DNA of 64,000 bases from Flavobacterium odoriferum. GTDB lineage: Bacteria > Bacteroidota > Bacteroidia > Flavobacteriales > Flavobacteriaceae. The notes below the pieces were generated by a model. The model did no database searches. It was not told the DNA's origin and saw nothing but the letters and a program-made list of their open reading frames with translations. How positions within the stretch are numbered: the first letter of the stretch is position 1; the number at the start of each line of letters is the position of its first letter. The position numbers and the translations under genes are program-made. The DNA lies in NCBI RefSeq assembly GCF_025499515.1, contig NZ_JAMKFA010000012.1, forward strand, positions 176,719 through 240,718, given 5' to 3'. Below are positions 1-9,499 of the stretch, piece by piece.

Positions 1-1671
1 TACGTTACCACCTTTAACTTCATTAACAAACTGTAATCCCATAGGAGCTTTACCGTCTACTAAATCAGCAGGTTCTAAACGGAATACGATATCACCAAAT
101 TTACCACGACCACCAGATTGCTTTTTGTAAGTTTCTCTGTGTTGTGCTGCTTTTGTGAACGCTTCTTTATATTCTACTTGTGGCTCACCTTGGTTTACCT
201 CAACTTTAAACTCACGTTTCATACGATCTACAAGGATGTCTAAGTGTAACTCACCCATACCTGAAATAATCGTTTGACCTGAAGCCTCATCAGTTCTAAC
301 TGTAAACGTTGGATCTTCCTCAGCTAATTTAGCTAAAGCCATACCCATTTTGTCTACGTCAGCTTTTGTTTTTGGCTCAATTGCGATACCAATTACAGGA
401 TCAGGGAATTTCATTGACTCAAGAATAATTGGGTGTTTTTCATCACACATTGTATCTCCAGTCTTGATATCTTTAAATCCTACAGCAGCTCCAATATCTC
501 CAGCCTCAATATATTCGATTGGATTTTGTTTGTTAGCGTGCATTTGGTAAATACGAGATATACGCTCTTTGTTTCCAGAACGAGTGTTCAAGATATAAGA
601 ACCAGCATCTAAACGACCTGAGTAAGCACGGAAGAAAGCTAAACGACCAACATAAGGGTCAGTAGCAATTTTAAATGCTAAAGCTGCGAACGGCTCTTTA
701 GTGTCAGGACGACGTAAAATTTTCTTTTGATCTTCTTCTAATAAATCAGCATCATCAGGGTGAATTCCTTCGATACCTTCTTTATCTAATGGAGATGGCA
801 AGTATTTACATACTGCATCTAACATGAACTGAACACCTTTATTTTTGAAAGAAGAACCAGCAATCATAGGAATGATAGCCATATCAATTGTAGCAGCTCT
901 TAAAGCTGTATTGATTTCTTCCTCAGTAATAGAGTTTTCATCTTCCATGTATTTCTCCAACAAGTTTTCGTCGTAAGTAGCAATCTCTTCAATTAAAATT
1001 GAACGATACTCTTTTACTTCGTCAACCATATCAGCTGGAATAGGCACGATATCAAAAGTTGCCCCTTGAGTTTCGTCATGCCAAATAATAGCTTGGTTTT
1101 TTACTAAGTCAACAACTCCTTTGAAGTCATTTTCTTCACCAATTGGTAAAGTAATTGCAACAGCATTAGATTTTAACATCTCTCTTACTTGTTGGCAAAC
1201 TGCTAAGAAGTTAGAACCTTGACGGTCCATTTTGTTTACGAATCCCATACGAGGAACTCTATATTGATCAGCTAATCTCCAGTTAGTTTCAGATTGAGGC
1301 TCAACACCATCAACTGCACTAAATAAAAATACTAAACCATCTAATACACGTAACGAACGGTTTACCTCAACTGTAAAGTCAACGTGTCCCGGTGTATCGA
1401 TAATATTAAAGTGGTACGATTTTGATTCTGGCAATACTTTTCCTTGCTCTGTTGGGAAATTCCATTCACAAGTTGTAGCAGCTGAAGTAATTGTAATACC
1501 TCTTTCTTGCTCTTGCGCCATCCAGTCCATTGTTGCAGCACCATCGTGTACTTCACCAATTTTGTGTGATTTTCCTGTATAGAATAAGATACGCTCAGTT
1601 GTTGTTGTTTTACCAGCATCAATGTGAGCAGCAATTCCAATATTTCTTGTATATTTTAAATCTCTAGCCAT
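1..1671 (-). CDS. fusA: Elongation factor G (C-terminus cut by window edge)
   Basis: Translational GTPase that drives tRNA-mRNA translocation on the ribosome. The first 557 residues are visible; the reading frame is open to base 1, so roughly 150 or more C-terminal residues (domains IV end and V) lie outside. Seen: G1 P-loop [12 protein letters not shown] near residue 16, G2 RGITI, G3 DTPGHVDF and G4 NKMD, followed by domain II and the start of domain III-IV. The start ATG is at 1669-1671, 11 bp after the rpsG stop, which makes it the third gene of the conserved rpsL-rpsG-fusA (str) operon. Nothing looks degenerate. Identity is essentially certain from motifs and operon context. Confidence 0.97.
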   Translation of the reverse strand, partial: MARDLKYTRNIGIAAHIDAGKTTTTERILFYTGKSHKIGEVHDGAATMDWMAQEQERGITITSAATTCEWNFPTEQGKVLPESKSYHFNIIDTPGHVDFTVEVNRSLRVLDGLVFLFSAVDGVEPQSETNWRLADQYRVPRMGFVNKMDRQGSNFLAVCQQVREMLKSNAVAITLPIGEENDFKGVVDLVKNQAIIWHDETQGATFDIVPIPADMVDEVKEYRSILIEEIATYDENLLEKYMEDENSITEEEINTALRAATIDMAIIPMIAGSSFKNKGVQFMLDAVCKYLPSPLDKEGIEGIHPDDADLLEEDQKKILRRPDTKEPFAALAFKIATDPYVGRLAFFRAYSGRLDAGSYILNTRSGNKERISRIYQMHANKQNPIEYIEAGDIGAAVGFKDIKTGDTMCDEKHPIILESMKFPDPVIGIAIEPKTKADVDKMGMALAKLAEEDPTFTVRTDEASGQTIISGMGELHLDILVDRMKREFKVEVNQGEPQVEYKEAFTKAAQHRETYKKQSGGRGKFGDIVFRLEPADLVDGKAPMGLQFVNEVKGGNV

Positions 1672-1682
1672 TTCTGTACGAA

Positions 1683-2159
1683 TTAAAATCTAAAGTGAGA
1701 GAATGCTTTATTAGCATCTGCCATTTTGTGAGTATCCATTCTTTTCTTAACAGCAGCACCTTCTTCTTTAGCCGCAGCTAAAATTTCAGAAGCTAATTTT
1801 CCTGCCATTGATTTTTCGTTTCTTCTTCTTGCATAAAGAATCATCCATTTGATAGCGTAAGAAATCTTTCTATCTGGACGAATTTGCATTGGAATTTGGA
1901 ATGTAGCTCCACCCACTCTACGTGAACGAACTTCTACGTGAGGCATAACATTTGTCAATGCATCTTTCCAAATCTCTAAAGCAGATTTTTCTGCATCTTG
2001 CTTTTTAGTTTCAACGATTTCTAATGCATCATAGAAAACTTTAAAAGCTGTTGATTTTTTACCATCCCACATTAAGTTGTTTACAAAACGTGTTACTAAC
2101 TGATCGTTAAATTTTGGATCTGGTAAAAGTGGTCTTTTTTTGGCCGCTCTTTTTCTCAT
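1683..2159 (-). CDS. rpsG: 30S ribosomal protein S7
   Basis: S7 nucleates assembly of the 30S head by binding the 3' major domain of 16S rRNA and lies at the E site. The product has 158 residues, normal for bacterial S7. It begins [20 protein letters not shown], contains the conserved [19 protein letters not shown] segment and ends in the typical [12 protein letters not shown] tail. It sits 24 bp after rpsL and 11 bp before fusA on the same strand. In other bacteria S7 is the translational autorepressor of the str operon; no obvious repressor structure was identified here. Confidence 0.98.
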   Translation of the reverse strand: MRKRAAKKRPLLPDPKFNDQLVTRFVNNLMWDGKKSTAFKVFYDALEIVETKKQDAEKSALEIWKDALTNVMPHVEVRSRRVGGATFQIPMQIRPDRKISYAIKWMILYARRRNEKSMAGKLASEILAAAKEEGAAVKKRMDTHKMADANKAFSHFRF

Positions 2160-2183
2160 GTCTTTTCTTTAAAAGATTTTAAA

Positions 2184-2591
2184 TTACTTTTTCTTTCCAG
2201 TTGGTGCAGGTGCTTGTCCTGGTTTTGGACGTTTTGCTCCATACTTAGATCTACGTTGTGTTCTTCCTGCAACACCCGCAGTATCTAATGCTCCACGTAC
2301 GATGTGGTAACGTACACCTGGTAAATCTTTTACTCTTCCACCTCTAACTAATACTATCGAGTGCTCTTGTAGATTGTGACCTTCTCCAGGAATGTATGCA
2401 TTCACCTCGTTACCGTTTGTTAAACGAACCCTAGCTACCTTTCTCATTGCTGAGTTTGGTTTTTTAGGAGTTGTTGTGTAAACACGAGTACACACACCTC
2501 TTCTTTGAGGACAAGAATCTAAAGCAGCCGATTTACTCTTCTTAGTTATTTGGGTTCTCCCTGTTCTTACTAATTGTTGAATTGTTGGCAT
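2184..2591 (-). CDS. rpsL: 30S ribosomal protein S12
   Basis: S12 lies at the decoding centre and influences translational fidelity and streptomycin response. The product has 135 residues, slightly longer than the E. coli protein because of a basic Lys-rich tail. The signature [11 protein letters not shown] is intact and Lys43 keeps the E. coli numbering; the [12 protein letters not shown] segment carries the second fidelity-associated lysine. Both are the ordinary streptomycin-sensitive residues. It is the first gene of the rpsL-rpsG-fusA operon, with a consensus promoter just upstream (2645-2675). Confidence 0.98.
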   Translation of the reverse strand: MPTIQQLVRTGRTQITKKSKSAALDSCPQRRGVCTRVYTTTPKKPNSAMRKVARVRLTNGNEVNAYIPGEGHNLQEHSIVLVRGGRVKDLPGVRYHIVRGALDTAGVAGRTQRRSKYGAKRPKPGQAPAPTGKKK

Positions 2592-2644
2592 AATTAAATA
2601 CTAAAAATTTTTACTGTTTAAAATTCCCGCTTTTTACGGGGTTG

Positions 2645-2675
2645 CAAATGTAGGAATTATTTTTTACTTTCCAAA
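2645..2675 (-). promoter_or_regulatory. Promoter of rpsL-rpsG-fusA
   Basis: Read on the minus strand, TTTG (2672-2675) is followed after 19 bp by TACATTTG (2645-2652), an exact match to the Bacteroidetes TTTG-N19-TAnnTTTG promoter. Just downstream, at 2626-2640, lies a short hairpin (CCCG / CGGG) that would sit at the extreme 5' end of the transcript and could protect it. Confidence 0.85.
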
Positions 2676-2849
2676 TCATAATTTATTAATTTTCAATGTG
2701 ATTTGATTTTTGTAGTGTTTTGATTGGTATTGAGTTACAAAAAAGAAAGACAAAAAATCACATGAATTGTTTCTTTAGATTCTTAAACAAGCACAGAATG
2801 ACAAAATAGATATAAAATTTATTTTACTTTTTTTCGTTTCTTTACTGCT

Positions 2850-4511
2850 ATGAAATTACTCTTGGGTTTTATTCTGTTTTTTTGCTTCCAATTTTCATTG
2901 GGACAAAATTTCTATTTAAAGATGGAAGGAACTTCTGAAGCTGAAAACAAAACCATTGATAGTTTGCAATATGAATCCAAACACGCTTCCGTTGCCTTGA
3001 TTTTAGAAGAGCAAAAACGTTTTGAAAACAAATTGATAAATCAAGGTTTTTTTGACTGGTTGCTGTTGGAACAAAAAAAGGTAAATGACAGTAGTTTTGT
3101 TTTTAGATACAGTTTAGGGAATTCGATAAAAAACAACACCATATATATAGGTAAACTTTCTGCTGAAGAAAAATCGCTTTTACAATTAGAAAATGATTCT
3201 TTGATTATCGCTACAAATGAAGTTGAGAATTTTATGAAAAGTAAAATTGCTTTGTTAGAAAAGAAAGGATATTCTCTAGCGAATTTGCAATTGACTAATC
3301 AGCGAAAAGTTGACAACAATTTATTTTCTGAATTGCAAGTGAAACTCAATTCGAAAAGAAATATTACTGATATTGTAATCGTAGGTTACGATAAATTCCC
3401 TGCAGGAATTAAAAAAGCAATTACGAAAAAAGCCAAAAAAGCGACTTTTAATCAGGATAATTTAAAGCAGATTAATGATGAGTTTGATAAATTGCAATTT
3501 GTGAGTCAGCTGAAATATCCTGAAATTTTATTTACAACCGATTCCACTAAAATTTTTGTGTATTTAGAAAAATCGAAACCTAATAAATTTGATGGTTTTA
3601 TAGGGTTTTCAAACGATGACCAAAGCAAATTGACCTTTAACGGATATTTAGATTTGCAATTACAAAACATTTTGAATTCGGGCGAAAAATTTAATTTGTA
3701 TTGGAAAAACGATGGCAACAGGCAAACTTCGTTTAATATTGGAACCGAATTACCTTATATTTTTAAAACTCCGGTTGGAATTAAAGCAAATTTGAGAATT
3801 TTTAAACAAGATTCTACATTTCAAAACACGATTACCGATTTAAATTTGGGCTACTATTTTTCGTACAACACCAAAGCTTATATTGGGTATCAAAAAACTA
3901 CTTCGGTTGATATTCAAAATACAAATTCATTTAGTTTGAATGATTTTACGAATACTTTTTTAACATCGAGTTTTGAATATACCGATTTTGACAACGAAAA
4001 TTTCATCTTCCCAGAAAAAGCAAAAGTCTTCATAAAAGCAGGAACAGGTAATCGAACCATTACATCCAAAAAAACAAGTCAGTTTTTCACTCAATTGGAT
4101 TTGAATTACAACTTTAATCTGAATCAAAAAAACAGTATTTATTTAAGAAATCAGACTTTTTATTTACAGAGTGACGATTATGTAATTAACGAATTGTTTC
4201 GATTTGGTGGTATTAATTCGATTAGAGGTTTTAATGAAAATAGCTTACAAGCGAATGCTTACACTGGAATTATTGCCGAATATCGTTATTTAGTTGCTTC
4301 TAATTTATATCTACATTCGATTACCGATTTTGGTTATTTTCAAGATAAAACTTCCAATACAAAAGATCAATTATTAGGTTTAGGATTTGGATTTGGATTG
4401 TTTACCAAAAACGGATTATTAAATTTAGTTTACGCCAACGGAAGCACAAGCGACCAAGCGATAAAACTTTCCAATTCGATTGTGCATATTAGTTTTAAAA
4501 CGAATTTTTAA
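2850..4511 (+). CDS. Omp85/BamA-superfamily outer-membrane beta-barrel protein
   Basis: An exported protein of 553 residues with a signal peptide of about 18 residues (ends SLGQ). The N-terminal half (about 30-240) looks like POTRA-type alpha/beta repeats; the C-terminal half is a beta-barrel rich in alternating aromatic residues. The motif GGINSIRGF near residue 455 matches the conserved RGF of barrel strand 6 loops in Omp85/TpsB proteins, and the chain ends in Phe like Bam-recognised barrels. It is shorter than BamA (about 800) and closer in size to TpsB or TamA-like members. A role in inserting or secreting partners across the outer membrane is inferred; substrate unknown. Confidence 0.7.
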   Translation: MKLLLGFILFFCFQFSLGQNFYLKMEGTSEAENKTIDSLQYESKHASVALILEEQKRFENKLINQGFFDWLLLEQKKVNDSSFVFRYSLGNSIKNNTIYIGKLSAEEKSLLQLENDSLIIATNEVENFMKSKIALLEKKGYSLANLQLTNQRKVDNNLFSELQVKLNSKRNITDIVIVGYDKFPAGIKKAITKKAKKATFNQDNLKQINDEFDKLQFVSQLKYPEILFTTDSTKIFVYLEKSKPNKFDGFIGFSNDDQSKLTFNGYLDLQLQNILNSGEKFNLYWKNDGNRQTSFNIGTELPYIFKTPVGIKANLRIFKQDSTFQNTITDLNLGYYFSYNTKAYIGYQKTTSVDIQNTNSFSLNDFTNTFLTSSFEYTDFDNENFIFPEKAKVFIKAGTGNRTITSKKTSQFFTQLDLNYNFNLNQKNSIYLRNQTFYLQSDDYVINELFRFGGINSIRGFNENSLQANAYTGIIAEYRYLVASNLYLHSITDFGYFQDKTSNTKDQLLGLGFGFGLFTKNGLLNLVYANGSTSDQAIKLSNSIVHISFKTNF

Positions 4512-4524
4512 GATGTAATTCGAC

Positions 4525-4581
4525 CGCAGATTCGCAGATTGTAAAAAAAATTAAAATAACAATGAAAAATCCACGAATCTG
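4525..4581. repeat. Tandem 8-mer plus inverted repeat between Omp85 gene and rlmB
   Basis: CGCAGATT occurs twice head to tail (4525-4532, 4533-4540). CAGATTCG (4527-4534) is complemented by CGAATCTG at 4574-4581, giving a hairpin with a 39-bp loop. It lies 3' of the Omp85-like gene and may act as a weak terminator or be a dispersed intergenic repeat. Confidence 0.6.
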
Positions 4582-4619
4582 TGATTAAAACATAATAATT
4601 AAAATTCAAACTAAAATCC

Positions 4620-4627
4620 TATCTTTG
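4620..4627 (+). promoter_or_regulatory. -7 promoter element of rlmB
   Basis: TATCTTTG is an exact TAnnTTTG -7 element. It ends only 4 bases before the rlmB ATG (4632), so transcription would begin at or next to the start codon. No convincing TTG is found at the -33 position. Confidence 0.6.
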
Positions 4628-4631
4628 CACC

Positions 4632-5366
4632 ATGGAAAAAGACAACCAAATATTCGGGATTAGAGCAATAATTGAAGCAATTAACGCTAAAAAGGAAATT
4701 GATAAAGTATTCGTTCAAAAAGATGCGCAGGGTGACTTGATGCAAGATTTGATGAAAACAATGAAAAGAAACAACATCAACTTTTCATACGTTCCTGTTG
4801 AAAAACTAAACCGATTAACTCCAAATAATCACCAAGGTGCGGTGGCAACCATTGCTCCTATTTCTTTTGTTTCATTAGAAACTTTAGTAGAAGGTGTTAT
4901 CGAAAGTGGTAAAAAACCTTTATTCCTAATTTTAGACCAATTGTCTGATGCACGTAACTTTGGTGCTATCATCAGAACAGCAGAATGCACGGGTGTTGAC
5001 GGAATCATTATCCAAAAACAAGGTTCGGCTCCTGTTAATGGTGATACGGTTAAAACTTCTGCTGGAGCAGTTTTTAATGTACCTATTTGTAAAGTAGACC
5101 ATATTAAAGATGCTATTTTCTATTTACAAGGTTCTGGAATTAAAACTGTTGCTGCAACTGAAAAAACTGACCAACACATTTACGATATCAACTTCAACGA
5201 AGGCGTTGCCATTATTATGGGTAGCGAAGATAGAGGTGTGAACCCTTCTGTACTAAAAATTGTAGATGAAAAAGCAAAATTACCTATGTTTGGCACAATC
5301 GAATCATTAAATGTTTCAGTGGCTTGTGGTGCTTTTTTGTATGAAGCTTTGAGACAGAGAATATAA
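4632..5366 (+). CDS. rlmB: 23S rRNA (guanosine-2'-O)-methyltransferase, TrmH/SpoU family
   Basis: SAM-dependent 2'-O-methyltransferase that methylates G2251 of 23S rRNA in the P-loop of the peptidyl-transferase centre. The product has 244 residues, as usual. The N-terminal substrate-binding domain (IFGIRAIIEAI) resembles the L30e-like fold. The SPOUT knot carries the three SpoU motifs: LSDARNFGAIIRTAE (near 107), IIMGSEDRGV (near 195) and ESLNVSVACGAFLYEALRQ at the C-terminus. The gene appears monocistronic, with a -7 element almost touching the start codon and a heptamer repeat directly after the stop. Confidence 0.92.
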   Translation: MEKDNQIFGIRAIIEAINAKKEIDKVFVQKDAQGDLMQDLMKTMKRNNINFSYVPVEKLNRLTPNNHQGAVATIAPISFVSLETLVEGVIESGKKPLFLILDQLSDARNFGAIIRTAECTGVDGIIIQKQGSAPVNGDTVKTSAGAVFNVPICKVDHIKDAIFYLQGSGIKTVAATEKTDQHIYDINFNEGVAIIMGSEDRGVNPSVLKIVDEKAKLPMFGTIESLNVSVACGAFLYEALRQRI

Positions 5367-5411
5367 TCAGTGTTCAGTGTTCAGTGTTCAGTGTTCAGTG
5401 TTCAGTGTTCA
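5367..5411. repeat. Heptanucleotide tandem repeat (TCAGTGT)6
   Basis: Six perfect copies of the 7-mer TCAGTGT plus three further bases begin at the first base after the rlmB stop codon. It is a slippage-prone microsatellite, related in period and sequence to tracts at 28137, 44220 and 52927. Confidence 0.95.
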
Positions 5412-5428
5412 AAATTAATAATAGTTGA

Positions 5429-5932
5429 ATGGGAGTAGCAAACAAATTTTTTAATTTTCTTTGGGGAATATTACTTTTTTGTTTTGCCTTTTTCTTCTTA
5501 GATTATTTTGAAGTTTTATTAATTAAGCATGAAAAATTCAAATCGCTCATATATTTTGGTTTTTTAATTTCAAGCTTGTTTTCTTTTTTATTACTTCACA
5601 CCTCATCGTATTCCAAAAGTTCAAAAGTATTATTTTCTTTAATTCCTATAGCAAGTATTCTTATGATACTAAAAATCGGAATATTGAATTTTATCTTTTC
5701 AATTTCAACATGGAAAACTCAAACAATTTTGTATCAAAATAAAGAAAATAAAAATTTAAAAGTCGAGTTTCAAATGCTTGATATTGGATTTGCAGGATAC
5801 GACAAAAGAGAAGTAGAAATTCATTATTTCACAGATTGGTTTTACACATTCAAACCTAGAAAAGAAAATTACGAACCAAGCAAATGGGATATAATTAACA
5901 AAGAAGTAAACGAATTAAATCTTGTATATTAA
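5429..5932 (+). CDS. Hypothetical membrane protein
   Basis: No family recognised. The product has 167 residues: three hydrophobic stretches (about 8-30, 38-58 and 66-92) predict three transmembrane helices, followed by a soluble C-terminal part of about 70 residues containing YDKREVEIHYFTDWFYTFKP. The start ATG follows the heptamer repeat with no clear promoter; it could be read through from rlmB. It ends one base before the convergent rhomboid gene. The reading frame is long for such AT-rich DNA and has a coherent membrane topology, so it is probably real. Confidence 0.7.
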   Translation: MGVANKFFNFLWGILLFCFAFFFLDYFEVLLIKHEKFKSLIYFGFLISSLFSFLLLHTSSYSKSSKVLFSLIPIASILMILKIGILNFIFSISTWKTQTILYQNKENKNLKVEFQMLDIGFAGYDKREVEIHYFTDWFYTFKPRKENYEPSKWDIINKEVNELNLVY

Positions 5933-5933
5933 T

Positions 5934-6686
5934 TCACTTCTTCCCTCCCAAAAACTCATACACCACTTTCATTGAAGAATTAAAGTATTCTTTAATCACT
6001 TCTTCTGGTTTTGGTGGCGGATTGAAATTTCCTTTTTCGTCGAAGTTTTTCATAAAGGGGTCGAGTTCTGGATTGAAATCAGGTTTTTGCCATTCGTAGA
6101 AAATTGTTTTTCCAAATTGTGGCGTTTTCAAAACCAATGCTAAAGCCAATCCAACGAGAAATCCGGCTAAATGTCCTTCCCACGAAACACCTTCTTTTAC
6201 ATTTGGGAACATATACCAAACGCTTCCGCCATACAAAATTACGATGGTGAATGATAAAGCTACTAATCGGTAATATTTGGTAAAAATACCTTTGAAGAAG
6301 ATAAAACTCACCAAAGCATAAATTAATCCGCTGGCACCGATATGATAACTTGGTCTTCCCAATAACCACGTTCCTAATCCTGAGAAGAGAATTCCTAAAA
6401 ATAAAACCACAAACGATTGTTCTTTGTAAAAATATCTCAAAATAGGCAACAAGACCAATAGTGCAATGGAATTATTCGCTAAATGTTCAATATCGCCATG
6501 CAAAAAAGGGCTAAAAAGAATTCCTTTTAAACCGAAAACTTCCCTTGGATAAACACCAAAATGCGACAAACTATGATGAAAATGCAATTCGTACCAAAAA
6601 ACCGACCATAAAGTCAACACAAAAAATAACGGCAAATAAATGACCGCTTTTGTAAACTGAAAAGGATTATCGTGATGTTTTTCCAT
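5934..6686 (-). CDS. Rhomboid family intramembrane serine protease
   Basis: Six-helix membrane protease that cleaves substrates within the lipid bilayer. The product has 250 residues. The catalytic dyad is visible: Ser119 in HIGASGLIYAL and His172 in GHLAGFLVG. The oxyanion-region segment LHGDIEHLANN (62-72) in helix 2 also fits, so it is predicted active. A soluble Pro-rich C-terminal tail follows residue 200. Substrates are unknown. The promoter is in the divergent region shared with rarA. Confidence 0.9.
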   Translation of the reverse strand: MEKHHDNPFQFTKAVIYLPLFFVLTLWSVFWYELHFHHSLSHFGVYPREVFGLKGILFSPFLHGDIEHLANNSIALLVLLPILRYFYKEQSFVVLFLGILFSGLGTWLLGRPSYHIGASGLIYALVSFIFFKGIFTKYYRLVALSFTIVILYGGSVWYMFPNVKEGVSWEGHLAGFLVGLALALVLKTPQFGKTIFYEWQKPDFNPELDPFMKNFDEKGNFNPPPKPEEVIKEYFNSSMKVVYEFLGGKK

Positions 6687-6699
6687 ACTGAATCGAACT

Positions 6700-6707
6700 C
6701 AAAGATA
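6700..6707 (-). promoter_or_regulatory. -7 promoter element of the rhomboid gene
   Basis: On the minus strand TATCTTTG matches TAnnTTTG exactly and lies 13 bp upstream of the ATG at 6686, implying a leader of about 10 nt. The -33 element is not clear. Confidence 0.55.
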
Positions 6708-6758
6708 AAGCCAAAAATATTTCTATGCACATTTGTCATAAAATTGTAATTTTACATC

Positions 6759-8036
6759 ATGAATCAACCATTAGCCGAACGCATTCGCCCACAACAATTA
6801 TCGGATTACATCAGCCAATTGCATTTAGTTGGACCTGAGGGTTCGTTAACACAACAAATTACCAAAGGATTAATTCCGAGTTTGATTTTATGGGGACCAC
6901 CTGGAACTGGAAAAACTACCTTGGCGCAAATTATGGCACAAGAAAGTAAACGTCCGTTTTACCAACTGAGTGCGATACATTCTGGCGTTAAAGACATTCG
7001 TGAAGTCATTGAAAAGGCAAAACAAAGTAGTGGTTTATTCACAGCAAAAAATCCGATTTTATTTATTGATGAGATTCATCGTTTTTCAAAATCACAACAA
7101 GATTCTTTACTGGCTGCAGTTGAAAAAGGTTGGGTAACTTTGATTGGCGCTACCACTGAAAATCCGAGTTTTGAAGTTATTCCTGCTTTATTGTCAAGAT
7201 GTCAGGTTTATGTTTTGAATGCGTTTACCAAAGACGATTTAGAAGCTTTATTGCATCGTGCAATGAAAACCGATGTGGAACTTCAAAAGAAAAACATCCA
7301 ATTAATAGAAACCGAAGCATTGTTAAGACTTTCGGGTGGCGATGGTAGAAAATTGTTGAACATTTTCGAATTGGTTATTAATGCTACCGAAAACGACACT
7401 ATTGAAATTACGAATGAAAAAGTAATGCAATTGGTACAAAAAAATACGGTATTGTATGACAAAACTGGCGAACAACATTATGATATTGTTTCCGCATTCA
7501 TAAAATCGATTCGTGGAAGCGACCCAAATGGCGCGGTTTATTGGTTAGCTCGAATGATTGAAGGTGGCGAAGATGTAAAATTCATCGCCCGAAGAATGCT
7601 AATTTTAGCAAGTGAAGATATTGGAAATGCCAACCCAACAGCGTTTATCATGGCAAATAATGCTTTTCAAGCGGTGGCAACTATTGGTTATCCCGAAAGT
7701 CGCATTATTTTGAGTCAATGTGCAATTTATTTGGCAACTTCAGCAAAAAGTAATGCAAGTTATATGGCTATTGGGAAAGCCCAACAAATGGTAAAACAAA
7801 CTGGCGATTTACCTGTTCCTATTCATTTACGAAATGCACCTACCAAATTGATGAAGGAATTAGGTTACGGAGAAGAATACAAATACTCACACGATTTCCC
7901 AAACAACTTTGCCGAACAAGAATTTTTACCTACCGAAATTTCGGAAACTAAATTTTTTGAACCTGGAGAAAATGCTCGCGAAAAAGAATTACGTCAGTTT
8001 TTAAAAAATCGTTGGAAAGATAAGTATGGATATTAA
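6759..8036 (+). CDS. rarA: Replication-associated recombination protein A (MgsA/WRNIP1 family AAA+ ATPase)
   Basis: AAA+ ATPase acting at stalled replication forks, related to clamp-loader subunits. The product has 425 residues, full length. Walker A GPPGTGKTT (46-54), Walker B FIDEIHRF with D104-E105, sensor 1 region GATTENPSFEV, and the C-terminal MgsA tetramerisation domain (IRGSDPNGAVYWLARMI through ARREKELR-like tail) are all present. It is divergent from the rhomboid gene and convergent with the following gene. Confidence 0.95.
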   Translation: MNQPLAERIRPQQLSDYISQLHLVGPEGSLTQQITKGLIPSLILWGPPGTGKTTLAQIMAQESKRPFYQLSAIHSGVKDIREVIEKAKQSSGLFTAKNPILFIDEIHRFSKSQQDSLLAAVEKGWVTLIGATTENPSFEVIPALLSRCQVYVLNAFTKDDLEALLHRAMKTDVELQKKNIQLIETEALLRLSGGDGRKLLNIFELVINATENDTIEITNEKVMQLVQKNTVLYDKTGEQHYDIVSAFIKSIRGSDPNGAVYWLARMIEGGEDVKFIARRMLILASEDIGNANPTAFIMANNAFQAVATIGYPESRIILSQCAIYLATSAKSNASYMAIGKAQQMVKQTGDLPVPIHLRNAPTKLMKELGYGEEYKYSHDFPNNFAEQEFLPTEISETKFFEPGENAREKELRQFLKNRWKDKYGY

Positions 8037-8039
8037 GTC

Positions 8040-8753
8040 TTAAAACTTAACCTCAACTTTTTCAGAATACACTTTTCCATCAAAGTCATATTCAAAAAAC
8101 CATCCATTATTTTTCTTAAAAAGAACACCCTTGTATATATCCTTACTAGCAAGAAAAACAGTATCTAACGAAGTAGCATACAAATAAAAAACTTTGAATC
8201 CCGAATAATCAACTAAATTATATCCTGTTTCAGTAACTTCAGCTCGAAGTTCACTAGTGTTAATTATAGAATTTGATTTAAGCAATGGCTTTTCTTCAAC
8301 TATTTTGTCAGTTATAATAGATGATTCAACCAAATTATTTTTGAAGTTTATTACACCTTTTAAACTATTTAGTGCAGATCTGAAAGCAATTGGATATGCT
8401 TTATCATAATCTTTTTCTCTTGTTGAACCTTGATCGCTAGTGTAAATTACTTTATTATAACAATCTTTAATTTCAATATTGATTTTCACAGAAAACATAG
8501 TGTTATTTTTTACAGCGTCAACAAACAGACCTAAACATCTATTTTTAGCCAACTCATCAGGAAAATAATCGGTATCATAAAACACTTGAAACCCTTCTTT
8601 CTCAAAGAAAGACTTCGTAATATAACTCGTGTTATATTTGTTCTCTTCTTTAAAAAATTCAAATTTTTTAGGAACAATAATATATTTATACTTTTCTTGC
8701 GCAAATGAAAAAGTGTAACTCACTAAAAGTAATAATAATGCTATTTTTTTCAT
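8040..8753 (-). CDS. Hypothetical exported protein
   Basis: Not recognised. The product has 237 residues with a clear type I signal peptide (KKIALLLLLVSYTFSFAQ), so it should be periplasmic or at the cell surface. The mature part begins KYKYIIVPKKFEFF and has mixed alpha/beta character, then a linker (about 145-165), then a beta-rich C-terminal segment ending FEYDFDGKVYSEKVEVKF. The N-terminal region faintly resembles TolB/CsgG-like N-domains, but I would not assign it. It starts 3 bp before the end of the HAD phosphatase gene, so the two are probably co-transcribed. Confidence 0.7.
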   Translation of the reverse strand: MKKIALLLLLVSYTFSFAQEKYKYIIVPKKFEFFKEENKYNTSYITKSFFEKEGFQVFYDTDYFPDELAKNRCLGLFVDAVKNNTMFSVKINIEIKDCYNKVIYTSDQGSTREKDYDKAYPIAFRSALNSLKGVINFKNNLVESSIITDKIVEEKPLLKSNSIINTSELRAEVTETGYNLVDYSGFKVFYLYATSLDTVFLASKDIYKGVLFKKNNGWFFEYDFDGKVYSEKVEVKF

Positions 8754-8756
8754 GAT

Positions 8757-9449
8757 CTATAATATTTTTTTTAATTCTAATAAATGATTCACCTGAAATA
8801 CAGGATTTTCTACTTCTATGTTTTGTTCATTGAAAAACACCGCTTCAATGCCAGCTTCTTGTGCTCCAATGATATCCGCTTCGTAACTATCGCCTATCAT
8901 GAGGCTTTCTTCTTTAGAAGCATTTGCCAAAGATAAGGCAAAATCAAATATGTTTTTATGTGGTTTTTTAACTCCAGCCATTTCTGAATTGGTAATCGTT
9001 TCAAAATAATGGTCAATATTGGAATTTTTCATTTTTTTGGTTTGAACCGATGCAAAACCATTGGTTATAATATGCAATTGATACTTAGGTTTTAGATAAT
9101 CCAATAACTCGATTGCGCCATCAAACAAGTGATTATATTCGGGTAAGTATTTGATGTATTCTTCTGATAAGTGATGAATCATTTCGTCTGAAACTTCAAA
9201 TTTTAAAGCATCAAAAACGTCTTTCAAACGATAATAACGTAAATCTTCGTGTGTGATTTGATTCACTTGATACAATTTCCAATAATGTTGGTTTCTTGGA
9301 ATGTAAATATTTAAAAAATCCGATAATTCAATATCAAATCCTTGTTGTTTGAAAATCGTATCAAACGCAAATCCTGAATTTTTATCAAAATCCCAAAGCG
9401 TATGATCTAAATCAAAGAAAATGTGTTTTTTATGTTGGAATGATTGCAA
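8757..9449 (-). CDS. YjjG family HAD noncanonical pyrimidine nucleotidase
   Basis: HAD-superfamily phosphatase with a C1-type cap; the YjjG family dephosphorylates (noncanonical) pyrimidine nucleotides. The product has 230 residues. Motif I is DLDHT with D13 and D15, motif II is TNG near 130, motif III is the Lys of KKPHKNIF near 158, and motif IV is GDSYEADIIGA near 182. The LWDFDKNS segment after motif I is typical of YjjG. Upstream of the exported hypothetical on the same strand. Confidence 0.85.
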   Translation of the reverse strand: MQSFQHKKHIFFDLDHTLWDFDKNSGFAFDTIFKQQGFDIELSDFLNIYIPRNQHYWKLYQVNQITHEDLRYYRLKDVFDALKFEVSDEMIHHLSEEYIKYLPEYNHLFDGAIELLDYLKPKYQLHIITNGFASVQTKKMKNSNIDHYFETITNSEMAGVKKPHKNIFDFALSLANASKEESLMIGDSYEADIIGAQEAGIEAVFFNEQNIEVENPVFQVNHLLELKKIL

Positions 9450-9499
9450 TGCTATGTATTTGAATGATTAAAAAAAGCCCAAACGAATGGACTTCTAAA

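Noticed and set aside
5367..5411. Possible CRISPR array
   Set aside because: Units are 7 bp, adjacent and without spacers; no cas genes are near.
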